A stretch of DNA of 64,000 nt, from the NCBI GenBank assembly GCA_019694655.1, contig JAIBBN010000003.1:1-64000 (forward strand). Direction: 5' to 3'. The position numbers and the translations under genes were made by a program. Origin of the DNA: Leptospirales bacterium. Lineage in GTDB: Bacteria; Spirochaetota; Leptospiria; Leptospirales; Leptonemataceae. Shown piece after piece: positions 26,598-35,439 of this stretch. The stretch's first letter is position 1; each line of letters opens with the position of its first letter. A model generated the notes under the pieces. It made no database searches, was not told the DNA's origin, and worked only from the letters and a program-made list of their open reading frames with translations.

Positions 26598-27674
26598 GAT
26601 ACAGATCTGGAAGTCTTGCTCTACCAGGCGCACCGTATCGGCGAGATCCTTCGTAGGCGCAGCGATGTGCAGGGCGTGTTTGTGGAAACCCCGGCCTTTG
26701 CGCCGGAATGGAAACTGAGCGTGGAACACCCTCAGGCCAGTGCAGCCGGTCTTTCGCCGCCGCAGATTGCTCGTTTTCTAAGTCTGGCGCTTGGCGGCCG
26801 CAGCGTGGGTCGCGTCTACGAGGAAGAGCGCAGCTACGAAATCATCATGCGCCTGCCGGACGCTGTGCGCCGCAGTCGCCAGGCGCTGGCGGCAATCACG
26901 CTGCACTATCGGCCGGACGGCAGCGCCGTACGTGTGGGCGATGTCGTCGACATCTATGAGAGCGAAGGTCCTTATGAAATTCTGCGTAACAACGGCGAAC
27001 GACGGATGACCGTCCAGTTTGCCAGCCGCCCCGGCGCCGGCGGGCTGGAGGTTGCTCGAGCGGTGGAGCGCGATCTGCTCTCGCAGTTGCAGCTGCCACA
27101 AGGCTATCGCCTGGAGATGGGCGGACGACTGCGGGCCCGGCAGACTGCTCTCGAGCGTATGGCGTGGATCAGTCTGGGCGCGCTGGTCTTGATACTCGGC
27201 GGTCTCTACTGGCATTTTCGCAGCTGGTCGTTGTGTCTTCAGGCGCTGATCAATTTGCCGCTGGCCTTCATTGGCGGCGTAATTGCGCTCTGGATCAGCG
27301 GCGCAGGCATCTCCGTGGCCAGTCTGGTTGGCTTTGTTGCTCTGGCCGGCATTGCAGCGCGCAACGGTCTCTTGATGCTGACGCGATTTGAACGCATGAT
27401 CCACGAGGAGGGCCGCGAATTCAATCGCCAGACAATCATCGCTGGCGCGCTGGATCGTCTGGCGCCGGTTCTGATGACAGCCTCTTGCGCTGTGCTTGGT
27501 CTGGCGCCCGTGCTGCTTGGCGGCGCAGCGATCCCCGGTCGGGAGATACTGTTTCCGGTGGCGACGGTCATTGTCGGCGGACTCCTTTCTTCTACGTTGC
27601 TTGATCTGGTACTGACGCCCTTGCTCTACTACTTGCTCGGCCGGCATCGCTACGCGCCAGAGGCCTTGCCATGA
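26598..27674 (+). CDS. HME-family RND efflux pump, C-terminal part (continues past in-frame TAG)
   Basis: This is the remaining 358 codons of the same pump, in the same frame as the N-terminal part. It holds the second porter/docking segment and TM7-TM12, including RMAWISLGALVLILGG and GFVALAGIAARNGLLML. It ends TPLLYYLLGRHRY, as expected for RND pumps. If translated separately it would have to start at a weak codon such as TTG 26616, and no Shine-Dalgarno is evident. The reading frame shows no further damage, so the interruption is recent, artefactual or bypassed. Its stop overlaps the TolC-like gene start by 4 bases. Confidence 0.8.
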   Translation, partial: DTDLEVLLYQAHRIGEILRRRSDVQGVFVETPAFAPEWKLSVEHPQASAAGLSPPQIARFLSLALGGRSVGRVYEEERSYEIIMRLPDAVRRSRQALAAITLHYRPDGSAVRVGDVVDIYESEGPYEILRNNGERRMTVQFASRPGAGGLEVARAVERDLLSQLQLPQGYRLEMGGRLRARQTALERMAWISLGALVLILGGLYWHFRSWSLCLQALINLPLAFIGGVIALWISGAGISVASLVGFVALAGIAARNGLLMLTRFERMIHEEGREFNRQTIIAGALDRLAPVLMTASCAVLGLAPVLLGGAAIPGREILFPVATVIVGGLLSSTLLDLVLTPLLYYLLGRHRYAPEALP

Positions 27675-28987
27675 GTCGCCGTTTCATATTTCGCCGCATT
27701 GTCGGCGGCGCAGCGGGCCTGGCAACGTCGCTGTTCTGCATCTATCTTCCATGCGGACTTGACGCGCAAACCAGCGAGCTGCAGGCGGCGCCGGACTGGA
27801 GCGCCTGGTTGGAAGGTCTCTGGCAGCAAGCGGAGCAGCGGTCGCCTGGCTTTCGCAGTCTGCAACGCAGCGAGGCGGCAAGTCAGGCGCGCAGCGATGC
27901 CATTCCCCGCTGGTGGCGGCCAGATGTGGATGGCGAGCTGGGCGGCGGCGTGGCTGCCAATGCGGCTCGTAGCGAGGGCGGCCCGCTGGCGCGACTGAGC
28001 GCGCGCTGGGTGCTCTGGGACGGCGGACTGCGCGACGCGCAGCGCCGCCAAGAACAAGCCGAAATCGGCGCAACGCGAGCGCAGGCGGAACTGCGACGTA
28101 TCGACCTGCGATTGCGCATTGCCGCCAGCGCCGCCGGCGCCTGGCAGAAGAGAGAACAGGCTCTGGCCTTTCAATTGCGCGGCGCCCAGGCTCTGCGCCT
28201 TTCACGTTTGCTGGCGCCGCGCGTACGCATCGGCACAGCTGCGCCAGGCGAGATCGCTGAGATGCAGCAAATCGCGCGCACTGCACAGCTCGAGCAGGAT
28301 CAAGCAGAGCGCGAAGCAATCTGGCACTTGCGTGAATTGACGACGCAGTGCGGCAGCGAGTTGGAGCTGGCCCTGCCGGCGGCGGCGCCGGCCTGGCCCG
28401 CGCTGCCTTTACGCGAAATAAAATTGGAAGAAACAGCGTTCGGTCGCTACCTTGAAGCGGCCGCGCAATCGGCGCAAGCCGCCAGCGATCGACAGCACGC
28501 CGAGCATTTCGCGCCTCAGGCCGCGCTGGAACTCTACGGCGGATGGGGTCCCTTTCGCGATGCGCTTGATCGGCAGCGTCCGGAGCTTGGCCTGCAGCTT
28601 GGTCTGCGTGTGCCGCTGCTTCGCAGTGCAGACGGCGACGCCCTGCACCGCTCCCATGAAGCGCAGCGCGATTCTCGCTTGCTGGCCCTGGAGCAGGAGC
28701 GCCTGGAAGCGCAATTGAGTTTGCAAAAGCTTGAACAACAGCGCCTCGCCTTACATGAGGCCTTTGCAACCTGGAGCGAACTTGCGACCACAAACCGCAG
28801 CCTTTTGCTTCAGGCGGACCGAGAATTTTCCCGCGGCTTGCGCAACGCCGCCGATCTGGCTGCCGCTCAAGACCGCGCTCTGGAGGGCCAGATCAAGTGG
28901 CTGGAACTCCGTCGTCAGCTCATCTTGCTGGATCTGGAATATGATCTTTTGATTCAAAGTATACGACCGACTGCCGGCGCAGAGTAG
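27671..28987 (+). CDS. TolC-family outer-membrane efflux protein (CzcC-like)
   Basis: This 438-residue exported protein has a signal peptide (about residues 1-33) and the long amphipathic helices typical of TolC/CzcC channels. Two internally similar halves are seen, with QxRRxEQAEIGATRAQAELRR-like coiled stretches and ELGLQLGLRVPLL marking the second beta-strand pair. It would be the outer-membrane channel for the split RND pump, with which it shares an ATGA overlap. No membrane-fusion adaptor gene lies between or after them, which is unusual for such operons. Confidence 0.83.
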   Translation: MSRRFIFRRIVGGAAGLATSLFCIYLPCGLDAQTSELQAAPDWSAWLEGLWQQAEQRSPGFRSLQRSEAASQARSDAIPRWWRPDVDGELGGGVAANAARSEGGPLARLSARWVLWDGGLRDAQRRQEQAEIGATRAQAELRRIDLRLRIAASAAGAWQKREQALAFQLRGAQALRLSRLLAPRVRIGTAAPGEIAEMQQIARTAQLEQDQAEREAIWHLRELTTQCGSELELALPAAAPAWPALPLREIKLEETAFGRYLEAAAQSAQAASDRQHAEHFAPQAALELYGGWGPFRDALDRQRPELGLQLGLRVPLLRSADGDALHRSHEAQRDSRLLALEQERLEAQLSLQKLEQQRLALHEAFATWSELATTNRSLLLQADREFSRGLRNAADLAAAQDRALEGQIKWLELRRQLILLDLEYDLLIQSIRPTAGAE

Positions 28988-29003
28988 CAACGGAGGAACA
29001 GAC

Positions 29004-29468
29004 ATGATCGACGTAAAGATTCGCGCCCTCAAGCTCCGCTCTGCTGGCCGCTGCGCAATCGCGATGGCTCTGGTCTGCGTTGCAAGCGCCGCGCTTGCTC
29101 ACGACGACCATGGTCACGAACATCCCTTGCGACTGCCGCCGCTTGGACCGCATGGCGGACGACACGCCGCTCTCGGCATACACCATGTGGAGTTCAGCGC
29201 CAGCGGCAATCGAGCCTGCTTCTATTTTTTGGAGCCGGACATGAAGACCGCTTTGGATGAGGGCCTGCAGCCGGAGATTCAACTGGAGGAGCGCCGTCGC
29301 GCGCCGCGGCGACTGGCGCTTGTGCGCGATGGAGATTGCTACGAAGCCAGCCTGCAATTGCCGCGTTCTACGCGGCGCGTACTCTTTCATGTGCGCGTCG
29401 AGATCGAGGGCCAGTGGGAGCATGCGGTTCTGCTCTATGAGCCGCGTCCCTGGCGCGCCGGGCCCTGA
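29004..29468 (+). CDS. Small periplasmic His-rich protein, possible metal-binding accessory
   Basis: This 154-residue protein has a signal peptide ending in ASAALA (about residue 32). The mature protein begins with HDDHGHEHP, a metal-binding cluster, followed by LGPHGGRHAALG and a compact beta-rich domain (about 60-150). Similar GPHGGR domains occur at the N-terminus of some CzcB-like efflux adaptors, so this could be that domain on its own. The helical hairpin and barrel of an adaptor are absent. It follows the TolC-like gene by 16 bases and is most likely part of the metal-efflux operon. Confidence 0.6.
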   Translation: MIDVKIRALKLRSAGRCAIAMALVCVASAALAHDDHGHEHPLRLPPLGPHGGRHAALGIHHVEFSASGNRACFYFLEPDMKTALDEGLQPEIQLEERRRAPRRLALVRDGDCYEASLQLPRSTRRVLFHVRVEIEGQWEHAVLLYEPRPWRAGP

Positions 29469-29520
29469 AGTCGCTGCATCGAACTGCGCCGAGCGGCTCT
29501 GGCGCCGGCTCTAAAACCGA

Positions 29521-29549
29521 TTGCGCTTGGCGACGCAGTGATCTAAATA
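29521..29549 (+). promoter_or_regulatory. Candidate sigma-70-like promoter
   Basis: TTGCGC at 29521-29526 and TAAATA at 29544-29549 are separated by 17 bases, a good spacing for a vegetative promoter. It lies 37 bases before the GTG start of the barrel protein and after the end of the efflux operon, so it may drive that gene separately. It was judged by eye only. Confidence 0.35.
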
Positions 29550-29586
29550 CAGTCCCGCGGATGTCTGTCGTCGGCCAGGGGGCATT

Positions 29587-30855
29587 GTGATTCATCGTAT
29601 ACTTAGAGCGGCTGCCGTATTGATTCTTCTGTCTACTGGCGAGCTGATCGCACAGGACGAACCCTCGGAGGCGCCCGCCTCTGGCGGCGCAGAAGAAGTC
29701 CTGCCGATGAGCAGCGTCGAAGTGGAACTGAAGTTTTCGTCGAATTATGTGTTTCGCGGCTACGACTTTTACAGCAACTACGCCGTCCAGAACCACGAGG
29801 CCTACGGATCGCACAGCGGCGCATGGGTGTTTACGCCAAGCATCACCATCTCGCCGCCGGCGGAGGGATTGTGGATCAACTTCTTCAGCGCCTTTGCTCT
29901 GCAGGGCAGGCAGGATGTCGATGTGGATCGCCTGATCCAGAGCGGGCCTGGCGGCGCTGATTTGCTTTCCGGCCTGGAGGGCGCTGATGCCCAGATTGCG
30001 GCTCTGGCCGCCGCAGCTGGCAGCCCAACCACGCCAGCGGAAGCCATTGCGGCGGCTCTGCGTCCCGGCGATGGCAGCACGGGCAAGGCGATCGCTCCCG
30101 ATTGTTCCAGCAGCTGCCTGCCGGGCTACTACAAGGAGGCAGTTGGACTCAAACGGCTGGACGAGATCGACCTGGGCATAGGCTACGAGCGCGAAACAAG
30201 CCTCGGACTCTTTGCTTTGCAATACTATATTTTCAATGGAGGCAATCCATCGGGGGCAAAGGGCGATGACTACTACGCTTACAGCGAGGTCGGCCTGGGT
30301 TACGCGCCGCCCTTCCTCACTCAGTTACGTTTCAACATCTTCATGAATGCTTCCTCGCGTTCGGAAGCAGAGAGCGCCGGCTACGCGCCAGCTGAACAGA
30401 ATTACCAGTACTACCAGCTGGCCTATTCCGATTCGGCCGCGCTCAGCGATTCCGTGGGCCTGGACTACAGTCTCTCCGCCGGCTATGGCATCGCCAACCG
30501 ACTGCAGGGCTGGCAGGACATCAGCGCCAGCATTGCTCTGACACTGTCCGGTTTCTCTCTGGGACTGAACGGCAGCTACCGTCCGGATCTGCGCTGGTAC
30601 GATACGGACCAGATGGGCAAGGGCGCAGACGGATTGCCCGTCTGGCTGGTCGGCGGCTCCACACGGGCCGATGGACTGGTCGAGGATCCCTCGAAGATCA
30701 ATGATCCGGTGCAGCGCGTCATCAATGCAACGCTCTCCCAGACCATCAGCGCTGGCGCAGGTTTCCCATCGACTTCCACCTATGTCTACACGCAGCGCCA
30801 GCGATTGCCGCGGCTGCTCTACTGGATTTCCGTCGCCTACAGCTTCCAGATATAG
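29587..30855 (+). CDS. Outer-membrane beta-barrel protein
   Basis: This 422-residue protein starts at GTG with a signal peptide (about residues 1-22) and an acidic linker. The barrel begins with VELKFSSNYVFRGYDFYSN. That opening resembles the Gcw_chp/TIGR02001 group of outer-membrane proteins, which share an SxYVFRG motif. Alternating hydrophobic strands continue to the C-terminus (YWISVAYSFQI). A loop of about 80 residues between strands (residues 115-195) contains two Cys. The substrate is unknown. It sits between two metal-efflux units and is followed by a strong hairpin, so it may be a separate transcription unit. Confidence 0.65.
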   Translation: MIHRILRAAAVLILLSTGELIAQDEPSEAPASGGAEEVLPMSSVEVELKFSSNYVFRGYDFYSNYAVQNHEAYGSHSGAWVFTPSITISPPAEGLWINFFSAFALQGRQDVDVDRLIQSGPGGADLLSGLEGADAQIAALAAAAGSPTTPAEAIAAALRPGDGSTGKAIAPDCSSSCLPGYYKEAVGLKRLDEIDLGIGYERETSLGLFALQYYIFNGGNPSGAKGDDYYAYSEVGLGYAPPFLTQLRFNIFMNASSRSEAESAGYAPAEQNYQYYQLAYSDSAALSDSVGLDYSLSAGYGIANRLQGWQDISASIALTLSGFSLGLNGSYRPDLRWYDTDQMGKGADGLPVWLVGGSTRADGLVEDPSKINDPVQRVINATLSQTISAGAGFPSTSTYVYTQRQRLPRLLYWISVAYSFQI

Positions 30856-30859
30856 AGCC

Positions 30860-30891
30860 GTCCCAAAACCCTGCGCATCGGGTTTTGGGAC
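30860..30891 (+). terminator. Strong 12-bp hairpin (terminator-like)
   Basis: GTCCCAAAACCC (30860-30871) and GGGTTTTGGGAC (30880-30891) are perfect inverted repeats around an 8-base loop. The hairpin starts 4 bases after the barrel gene stop. It lacks a following T-run on the plus strand, so it may need Rho or act as an mRNA-stabilising or attenuating structure before the second efflux unit. Confidence 0.6.
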
Positions 30892-30944
30892 GCGCCCTTC
30901 CAACAAGTACATCTGTACTCTTGCTGAGATGCTCCGAATCGGCT

Positions 30945-32228
30945 ATGGTTCGGGTCATGTCGCCGATACGGGTCGCTCTGCTCATACTTTTGATCTCGCT
31001 GCCGCTGGCCGCTGAGCCAGCGGAAGGCGGAGGCCTGAACCTTCGCTCTGCGCTGGAGGAAGCGGCCGGGCGCAGCCTGGAATTGCGCGCCGGCGAGGCG
31101 CTGCTGAATGAAATGCAGATCGCCGTCGACTACGCCGCACAGTGGCGCAATCCGGAGCTGGACGTCGAGGGGGGGGTGCGCAGCGCCGCATCCGGCGGTC
31201 CGCTGGAACCGGGCGGACGCGCCGGGTCGTATCGTATCACTGTGGCGCAGCCCTTTCGCTGGCCGGGCGCCGCCGACGCTCTGCAGGGGATGGCCGCCGC
31301 TCGGCGCAGCATTGCCGCACTGCAGCAGGAGGAAGCGCGCCTCTTGCTGCGCCAGCGCGTGGCCGGTCTCTTTTATGCCATTGCCGCCAGCGATCGATTG
31401 ATCGACAGAGCCAATGACCGATTGCGACGGCTGGAATTAATTGAAATTTACTTACGATCGCGCCCATTTCTTTCTCCTGCGCAGCAGGCAGAGCGCAATC
31501 TGGTTCGCGATCGTCTGCGCATCCTTGGCCGCGAGCACGCCGATCTGAGGGTGCAACAGGCTGCGCTCTGGACTCGCCTGAACATCTATCTGCAGCGCGA
31601 GCAACGTCCAGCATTGGAAGCGGACTGGCTGCCGCAGGCCGCCGCGCCCCAGGCCGGAGAATGCCAGCGGCTGCGCAGTACAGCCCTCGAACGCAATTCG
31701 CAGATCCAGATCCAGGGCGCAACTCTGGCGGCAGCGGAGGCCGAGCTTCGGCGCGAACGGATTGCGCGCTATCCAGAAGCGGCCGTCACGGCGACCCTGT
31801 CCGAAGATGGATCGCCGCTTGGCGAGCGTTACCTGGGATTTGGCCTGCGTTTGCAACTGCCGCTGTTTGACCGCAACCAGCGCGGCGTGGCCATGGCCGA
31901 GGCGCGTCTGCAGGCCGAGCAAATACGCCTGCAACAGCGTCGAACGGAGATCGACCAGCTGCTGAGCGAATCCTGCGAGCGAACGACGGCCGCCGCGGAG
32001 AATCTCAATCGCTTTCCGCCATCGCTTTTGCAGAGGGTCGACGCCAACCTGCGCGGCGCAGATCAGGCATTTCGCACCGGCCGCCTGGCGCTATTGACTT
32101 TTCTGGAACTCGACTCTGCGAGCTTTCAAACCGCCCACGAGGTTTACCAGGCGCAGGCCAATTTCGCGCTGCAGTGGATGGGTCTCTATTCCCTGGCCGG
32201 CGAGTTCTCCTTGCCCGCCGCCCCTTGA
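30945..32228 (+). CDS. TolC-family outer-membrane efflux protein
   Basis: This protein of about 427 residues has a signal peptide (IRVALLILLISLPLAAEP) and the helical hairpins of the outer-membrane efflux family. QLPLFDRNQRG marks the second repeat and TFLELDSASFQTAHEVYQAQ the last helix. The start could be 30945 or 30957; neither has a good ribosome-binding site. It precedes the second HME-RND pump by 20 bases and should be its channel. A run of eight G residues (31169-31176) lies in the coding region, a possible slippage site. Again no adaptor gene is seen. Confidence 0.83.
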   Translation: MVRVMSPIRVALLILLISLPLAAEPAEGGGLNLRSALEEAAGRSLELRAGEALLNEMQIAVDYAAQWRNPELDVEGGVRSAASGGPLEPGGRAGSYRITVAQPFRWPGAADALQGMAAARRSIAALQQEEARLLLRQRVAGLFYAIAASDRLIDRANDRLRRLELIEIYLRSRPFLSPAQQAERNLVRDRLRILGREHADLRVQQAALWTRLNIYLQREQRPALEADWLPQAAAPQAGECQRLRSTALERNSQIQIQGATLAAAEAELRRERIARYPEAAVTATLSEDGSPLGERYLGFGLRLQLPLFDRNQRGVAMAEARLQAEQIRLQQRRTEIDQLLSESCERTTAAAENLNRFPPSLLQRVDANLRGADQAFRTGRLALLTFLELDSASFQTAHEVYQAQANFALQWMGLYSLAGEFSLPAAP

Positions 32229-32248
32229 ATCATCTGGAGGAAAAGGTA

Positions 32249-35200
32249 ATGCTTGAAAAATTAGTTTCATTTTCTATTAAGAATCGGCGTTGGGTGGCTG
32301 CAGGGGCTGCCATTCTTTGCGCAGCTGGCATCTATTCGGCGTTGCGGCTGCCCATTGATGCAGTGCCGGATATTACCAACGTGCAGGTGACCGTCAATAC
32401 CAACACCGGAGCGCTGGACCCCGCTCAGGTTGAAACGGCGGTCTCCTATCGTATTGAAACCGAGCTATCCGGTCTGCCGCAGGTGCGCGAAGTGCGATCG
32501 CTTTCGCGATTTGGTCTGTCGCAAGTAGTTGTGGTCTTTCAAGAAAATGTCAATATCTACTGGGCGCGCCAGCAGGTCAGCGAGCGCCTGCAAAGCGTGG
32601 CCGAAGAGCTGCCGGCCGGTCTTCAGCCGCGCCTGGGTCCGGTATCCACTGGCCTTGGCGAGGTCTTTCTCTACACGCTGAGCGCCCGTCCAGGCAGCGC
32701 CCTGGCTTCGCGATCCGAGGAAGAGCGACTGCTTTATCTGCGCACGATTCAGGATTATGTGCTCAAGCCCTATTTGAAGGCGCGGATTCCAGACGTAGCC
32801 GAGATCGATGCTATCGGCGGCTACTCCCGCGAGATTCATGTTGAGTTGGATCCGCCGCGCATGGGCGCACTGGGCGTCACGCTGGAGGAAATGGTCGATC
32901 GGCTGGCGACGGTGGGCGAGAGCGTAGGCGGCGGCTACATCGAGCGCGATCGGAGACAGATTGTAGTGCGCACGCGCAGCGCGGCGCCCGGTCTGGAATC
33001 GCTGGCAGCGCTGCCGGTGCGCTTGAATGTTTATGGCGCGCCGATCCGACTCCGCGACGTGGCTCGCGTTCGCGAGGGTCACCGCCAGCGGGTGGGCGCT
33101 GCGACGCTCAACGGCCAGGAGACGGTGCTGGCGACGGTGATGATGCTGCTGGGCGCCAACAGCCGTCAAACAGCGCTGGCGGCGCGCGCGGCGCTGGCTG
33201 CCGCGCCGCTGCCAGGCGATGTAATTGCGACGGAGGTCTACGGTCGGGATTTTCTGGTAGATAGCGTCATTCAGACTGTACTGCGCAACCTTGCCGAGGG
33301 CGCGGCGCTGGTTATCGTTACGCTGCTGCTTATTCTGGGCAATGTGCGCGCCGCCCTGCTGGTGGCCCTGGCCATTCCAGTTTCGATGCTGGCTGCCGCC
33401 GTCGGTATGGAGCGCTTTGGCGTATCGGCAAACTTGATGAGCCTTGGTGCGATTGACTTTGGACTGCTGGTCGATGGCGCGGTGGTTCTAATAGAAAACT
33501 TGATTCGTCGTATGCAGCACATCGATCCTCGCCAGCTGAGCTTTTCGGAAAAGATGGAACTGCTGCGCAGTTCCGCCGCCGAGGTAGTGCGCCCGATTAG
33601 CTTTGGACTGTTTGTGATCATGGTGGTCTACGCCCCGATTCTCAGCCTCGAGGGCATTGAAGGCAAGATGTTTCGACCAATGGCGCTCACGGTGTTGATG
33701 GCGCTTGGGGCCAGTCTGGCTGTGGCCCTGCTGCTGATGCCAGCTCTGGCGATGATCTTCTTGATGAGCAAGCCGCCGGCGCACAAGACGCCAGTCGCCT
33801 TTGTCTGGCTGCAACGCCTCTATCAGCCAATGCTGGATTTCGCCCTTCGGCGCACGAAGTTGCTGGCGGCGCTGGCCGCCATCGTGACCGTCGTTTCGTT
33901 GATGCTCTTTCAGCATCTGGGGGCCAATTTCATTCCACAGCTTGGCGAGGGCGATCTGCTGGTCAGCTTTGTGCGCGATCCCTCGATGAGTCTGACTGCC
34001 TCGATCGAAGAGCAGAAGCGCGCCGAGCAAATTCTATTGAAGTTCGGCGAAGTGGAGCGCGCCTCTGCGCGCATTGGCACGGCGGAATCGGCTTCCGATC
34101 CGATGGGCGTCTACATGGCGGATACTTTACTGATACTCAAGAAAGATCGCGAGCAATGGCCGCTGGTCGATGGGCACAGGCGCAGCGTCGCGGAATTGCG
34201 TGAAGCGATCCGCGCCAGCATGGAAAAGGAATTCCCCGCTGCCGAAATCTCTCTCAGTCAGCCGATTGAGTTTCGGTTCAACGAAATCCTGGAGGGCAGT
34301 CGCGCCGACGTGAACCTGCGCATCTTTGGCGCCGATCTGGAGCAGCTCTACGCGCTGCAGGGGCGCGCTGCCACGCTGCTGGAGTCGATGCCGGGCGCCG
34401 AATCGGTGGAGCTGGATGCGATCACAGCCCTGCGCAAGGGGCCGGCCCTGAATATCAATCTGGACTACCAGCGCCTGGCGGCCTCTGGAATCTCGCTGGC
34501 CGATGCCAATTTTGCGCTGGAAACGGCGATGAGCGGGCGCCGCGTGGGCAGCTACTTTGAACAGGACCGTCGATTTCCCATTGTGCTCCGCTTGCCTGAG
34601 GGACATCGCAATGATCCAGGGCGCATTGGCGCCATCCCGGTGGGTCTGGGCGACGGCGGGGCCATGCCCATCTCGACAGTCTCCCGTCTGGAACAAAAGG
34701 AGGAAATCATCAACATCGCCCGCAACGGCGCGCGTCGCTATGCGGCGGTGGCCATTGATCTGTCGGACGCCGATACCCTGGGCTTTGTGGAGCGAGCGCG
34801 GCAGGCCGTCGACAGCCAGCTGCACTTGCCGGAGGGCTACTATGCCGAATGGGGCGGACAATTCTTGAATCTGCAGAGCGCCCGGACGCGGTTGTTGATT
34901 GTGACTCCGCTGGTGCTGGCGGTTATCTTCCTTACGCTGATGCGCAGCTTTGGCAGCCTGCGCCAGACCCTTTTGGTCTTTGTTTCCATTCCCTTTGCGG
35001 CCTCGGGCGGCGTACTGGCCCTGGCGCTGCGCGGCATCCCTTTTTCGGTTTCCGCGTCCGTCGGCTTTATCGCCCTGTCAGGAATTGCGATCCTGAATGC
35101 GATGGTGATGGTTTCGTTTATCAATCAATTGCGCGCCGAAGGCCGCTCGCTCTACGATGCGGCTCGCGAGGGAGCGATGATTCGATTGCGGCCGGTTTCG

Positions 35201-35407
35201 ATGACGGCGATGGTGGCCAGTCTGGGCTTCTTGCCCATGGCCATCAATACTGGCCTGGGCGCCGAAGTGCAGCGGCCGCTGGCAACGGTGGTCATTGGCG
35301 GCTTGATCACGGCTACCACGCTCACTTTGCTCTTGCTGCCCGGTCTGTACATCCTGCTGGAGCGACGTTGGTCGGACGGCAGGTCAGTTGCGACCGAATC
35401 TGGTTGA
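32249..35407 (+). CDS. czcA: CzcA-type heavy-metal RND efflux pump (intact)
   Basis: This 1052-residue inner-membrane proton antiporter has the full RND layout. TM1 (about residues 15-32) is followed by LPIDAVPDITNVQV, then TM2-TM6 with the TM4 motif LGAIDFGLLVDGAVVLIENL. The DFG..VDG pattern is typical of divalent-cation (Co/Zn/Cd) HME pumps. TM7-TM12 follow. GGAGG-type SD (GGAGG 8 bases before ATG 32249) fixes the start. It follows its TolC-like partner by 20 bases. It should move divalent metals or Cu/Ag from periplasm or cytoplasm to the outside, but the adaptor must be encoded elsewhere. Confidence 0.95.
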   Translation: MLEKLVSFSIKNRRWVAAGAAILCAAGIYSALRLPIDAVPDITNVQVTVNTNTGALDPAQVETAVSYRIETELSGLPQVREVRSLSRFGLSQVVVVFQENVNIYWARQQVSERLQSVAEELPAGLQPRLGPVSTGLGEVFLYTLSARPGSALASRSEEERLLYLRTIQDYVLKPYLKARIPDVAEIDAIGGYSREIHVELDPPRMGALGVTLEEMVDRLATVGESVGGGYIERDRRQIVVRTRSAAPGLESLAALPVRLNVYGAPIRLRDVARVREGHRQRVGAATLNGQETVLATVMMLLGANSRQTALAARAALAAAPLPGDVIATEVYGRDFLVDSVIQTVLRNLAEGAALVIVTLLLILGNVRAALLVALAIPVSMLAAAVGMERFGVSANLMSLGAIDFGLLVDGAVVLIENLIRRMQHIDPRQLSFSEKMELLRSSAAEVVRPISFGLFVIMVVYAPILSLEGIEGKMFRPMALTVLMALGASLAVALLLMPALAMIFLMSKPPAHKTPVAFVWLQRLYQPMLDFALRRTKLLAALAAIVTVVSLMLFQHLGANFIPQLGEGDLLVSFVRDPSMSLTASIEEQKRAEQILLKFGEVERASARIGTAESASDPMGVYMADTLLILKKDREQWPLVDGHRRSVAELREAIRASMEKEFPAAEISLSQPIEFRFNEILEGSRADVNLRIFGADLEQLYALQGRAATLLESMPGAESVELDAITALRKGPALNINLDYQRLAASGISLADANFALETAMSGRRVGSYFEQDRRFPIVLRLPEGHRNDPGRIGAIPVGLGDGGAMPISTVSRLEQKEEIINIARNGARRYAAVAIDLSDADTLGFVERARQAVDSQLHLPEGYYAEWGGQFLNLQSARTRLLIVTPLVLAVIFLTLMRSFGSLRQTLLVFVSIPFAASGGVLALALRGIPFSVSASVGFIALSGIAILNAMVMVSFINQLRAEGRSLYDAAREGAMIRLRPVSMTAMVASLGFLPMAINTGLGAEVQRPLATVVIGGLITATTLTLLLLPGLYILLERRWSDGRSVATESG

Positions 35408-35439
35408 CCTGGGGGGGCTGAGGCGGCCACATCGGCCCC

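Noticed and set aside
24498-27674. Frameshift as cause of the split RND gene
   Set aside because: Both parts are in the same frame; only a single TAG separates them.
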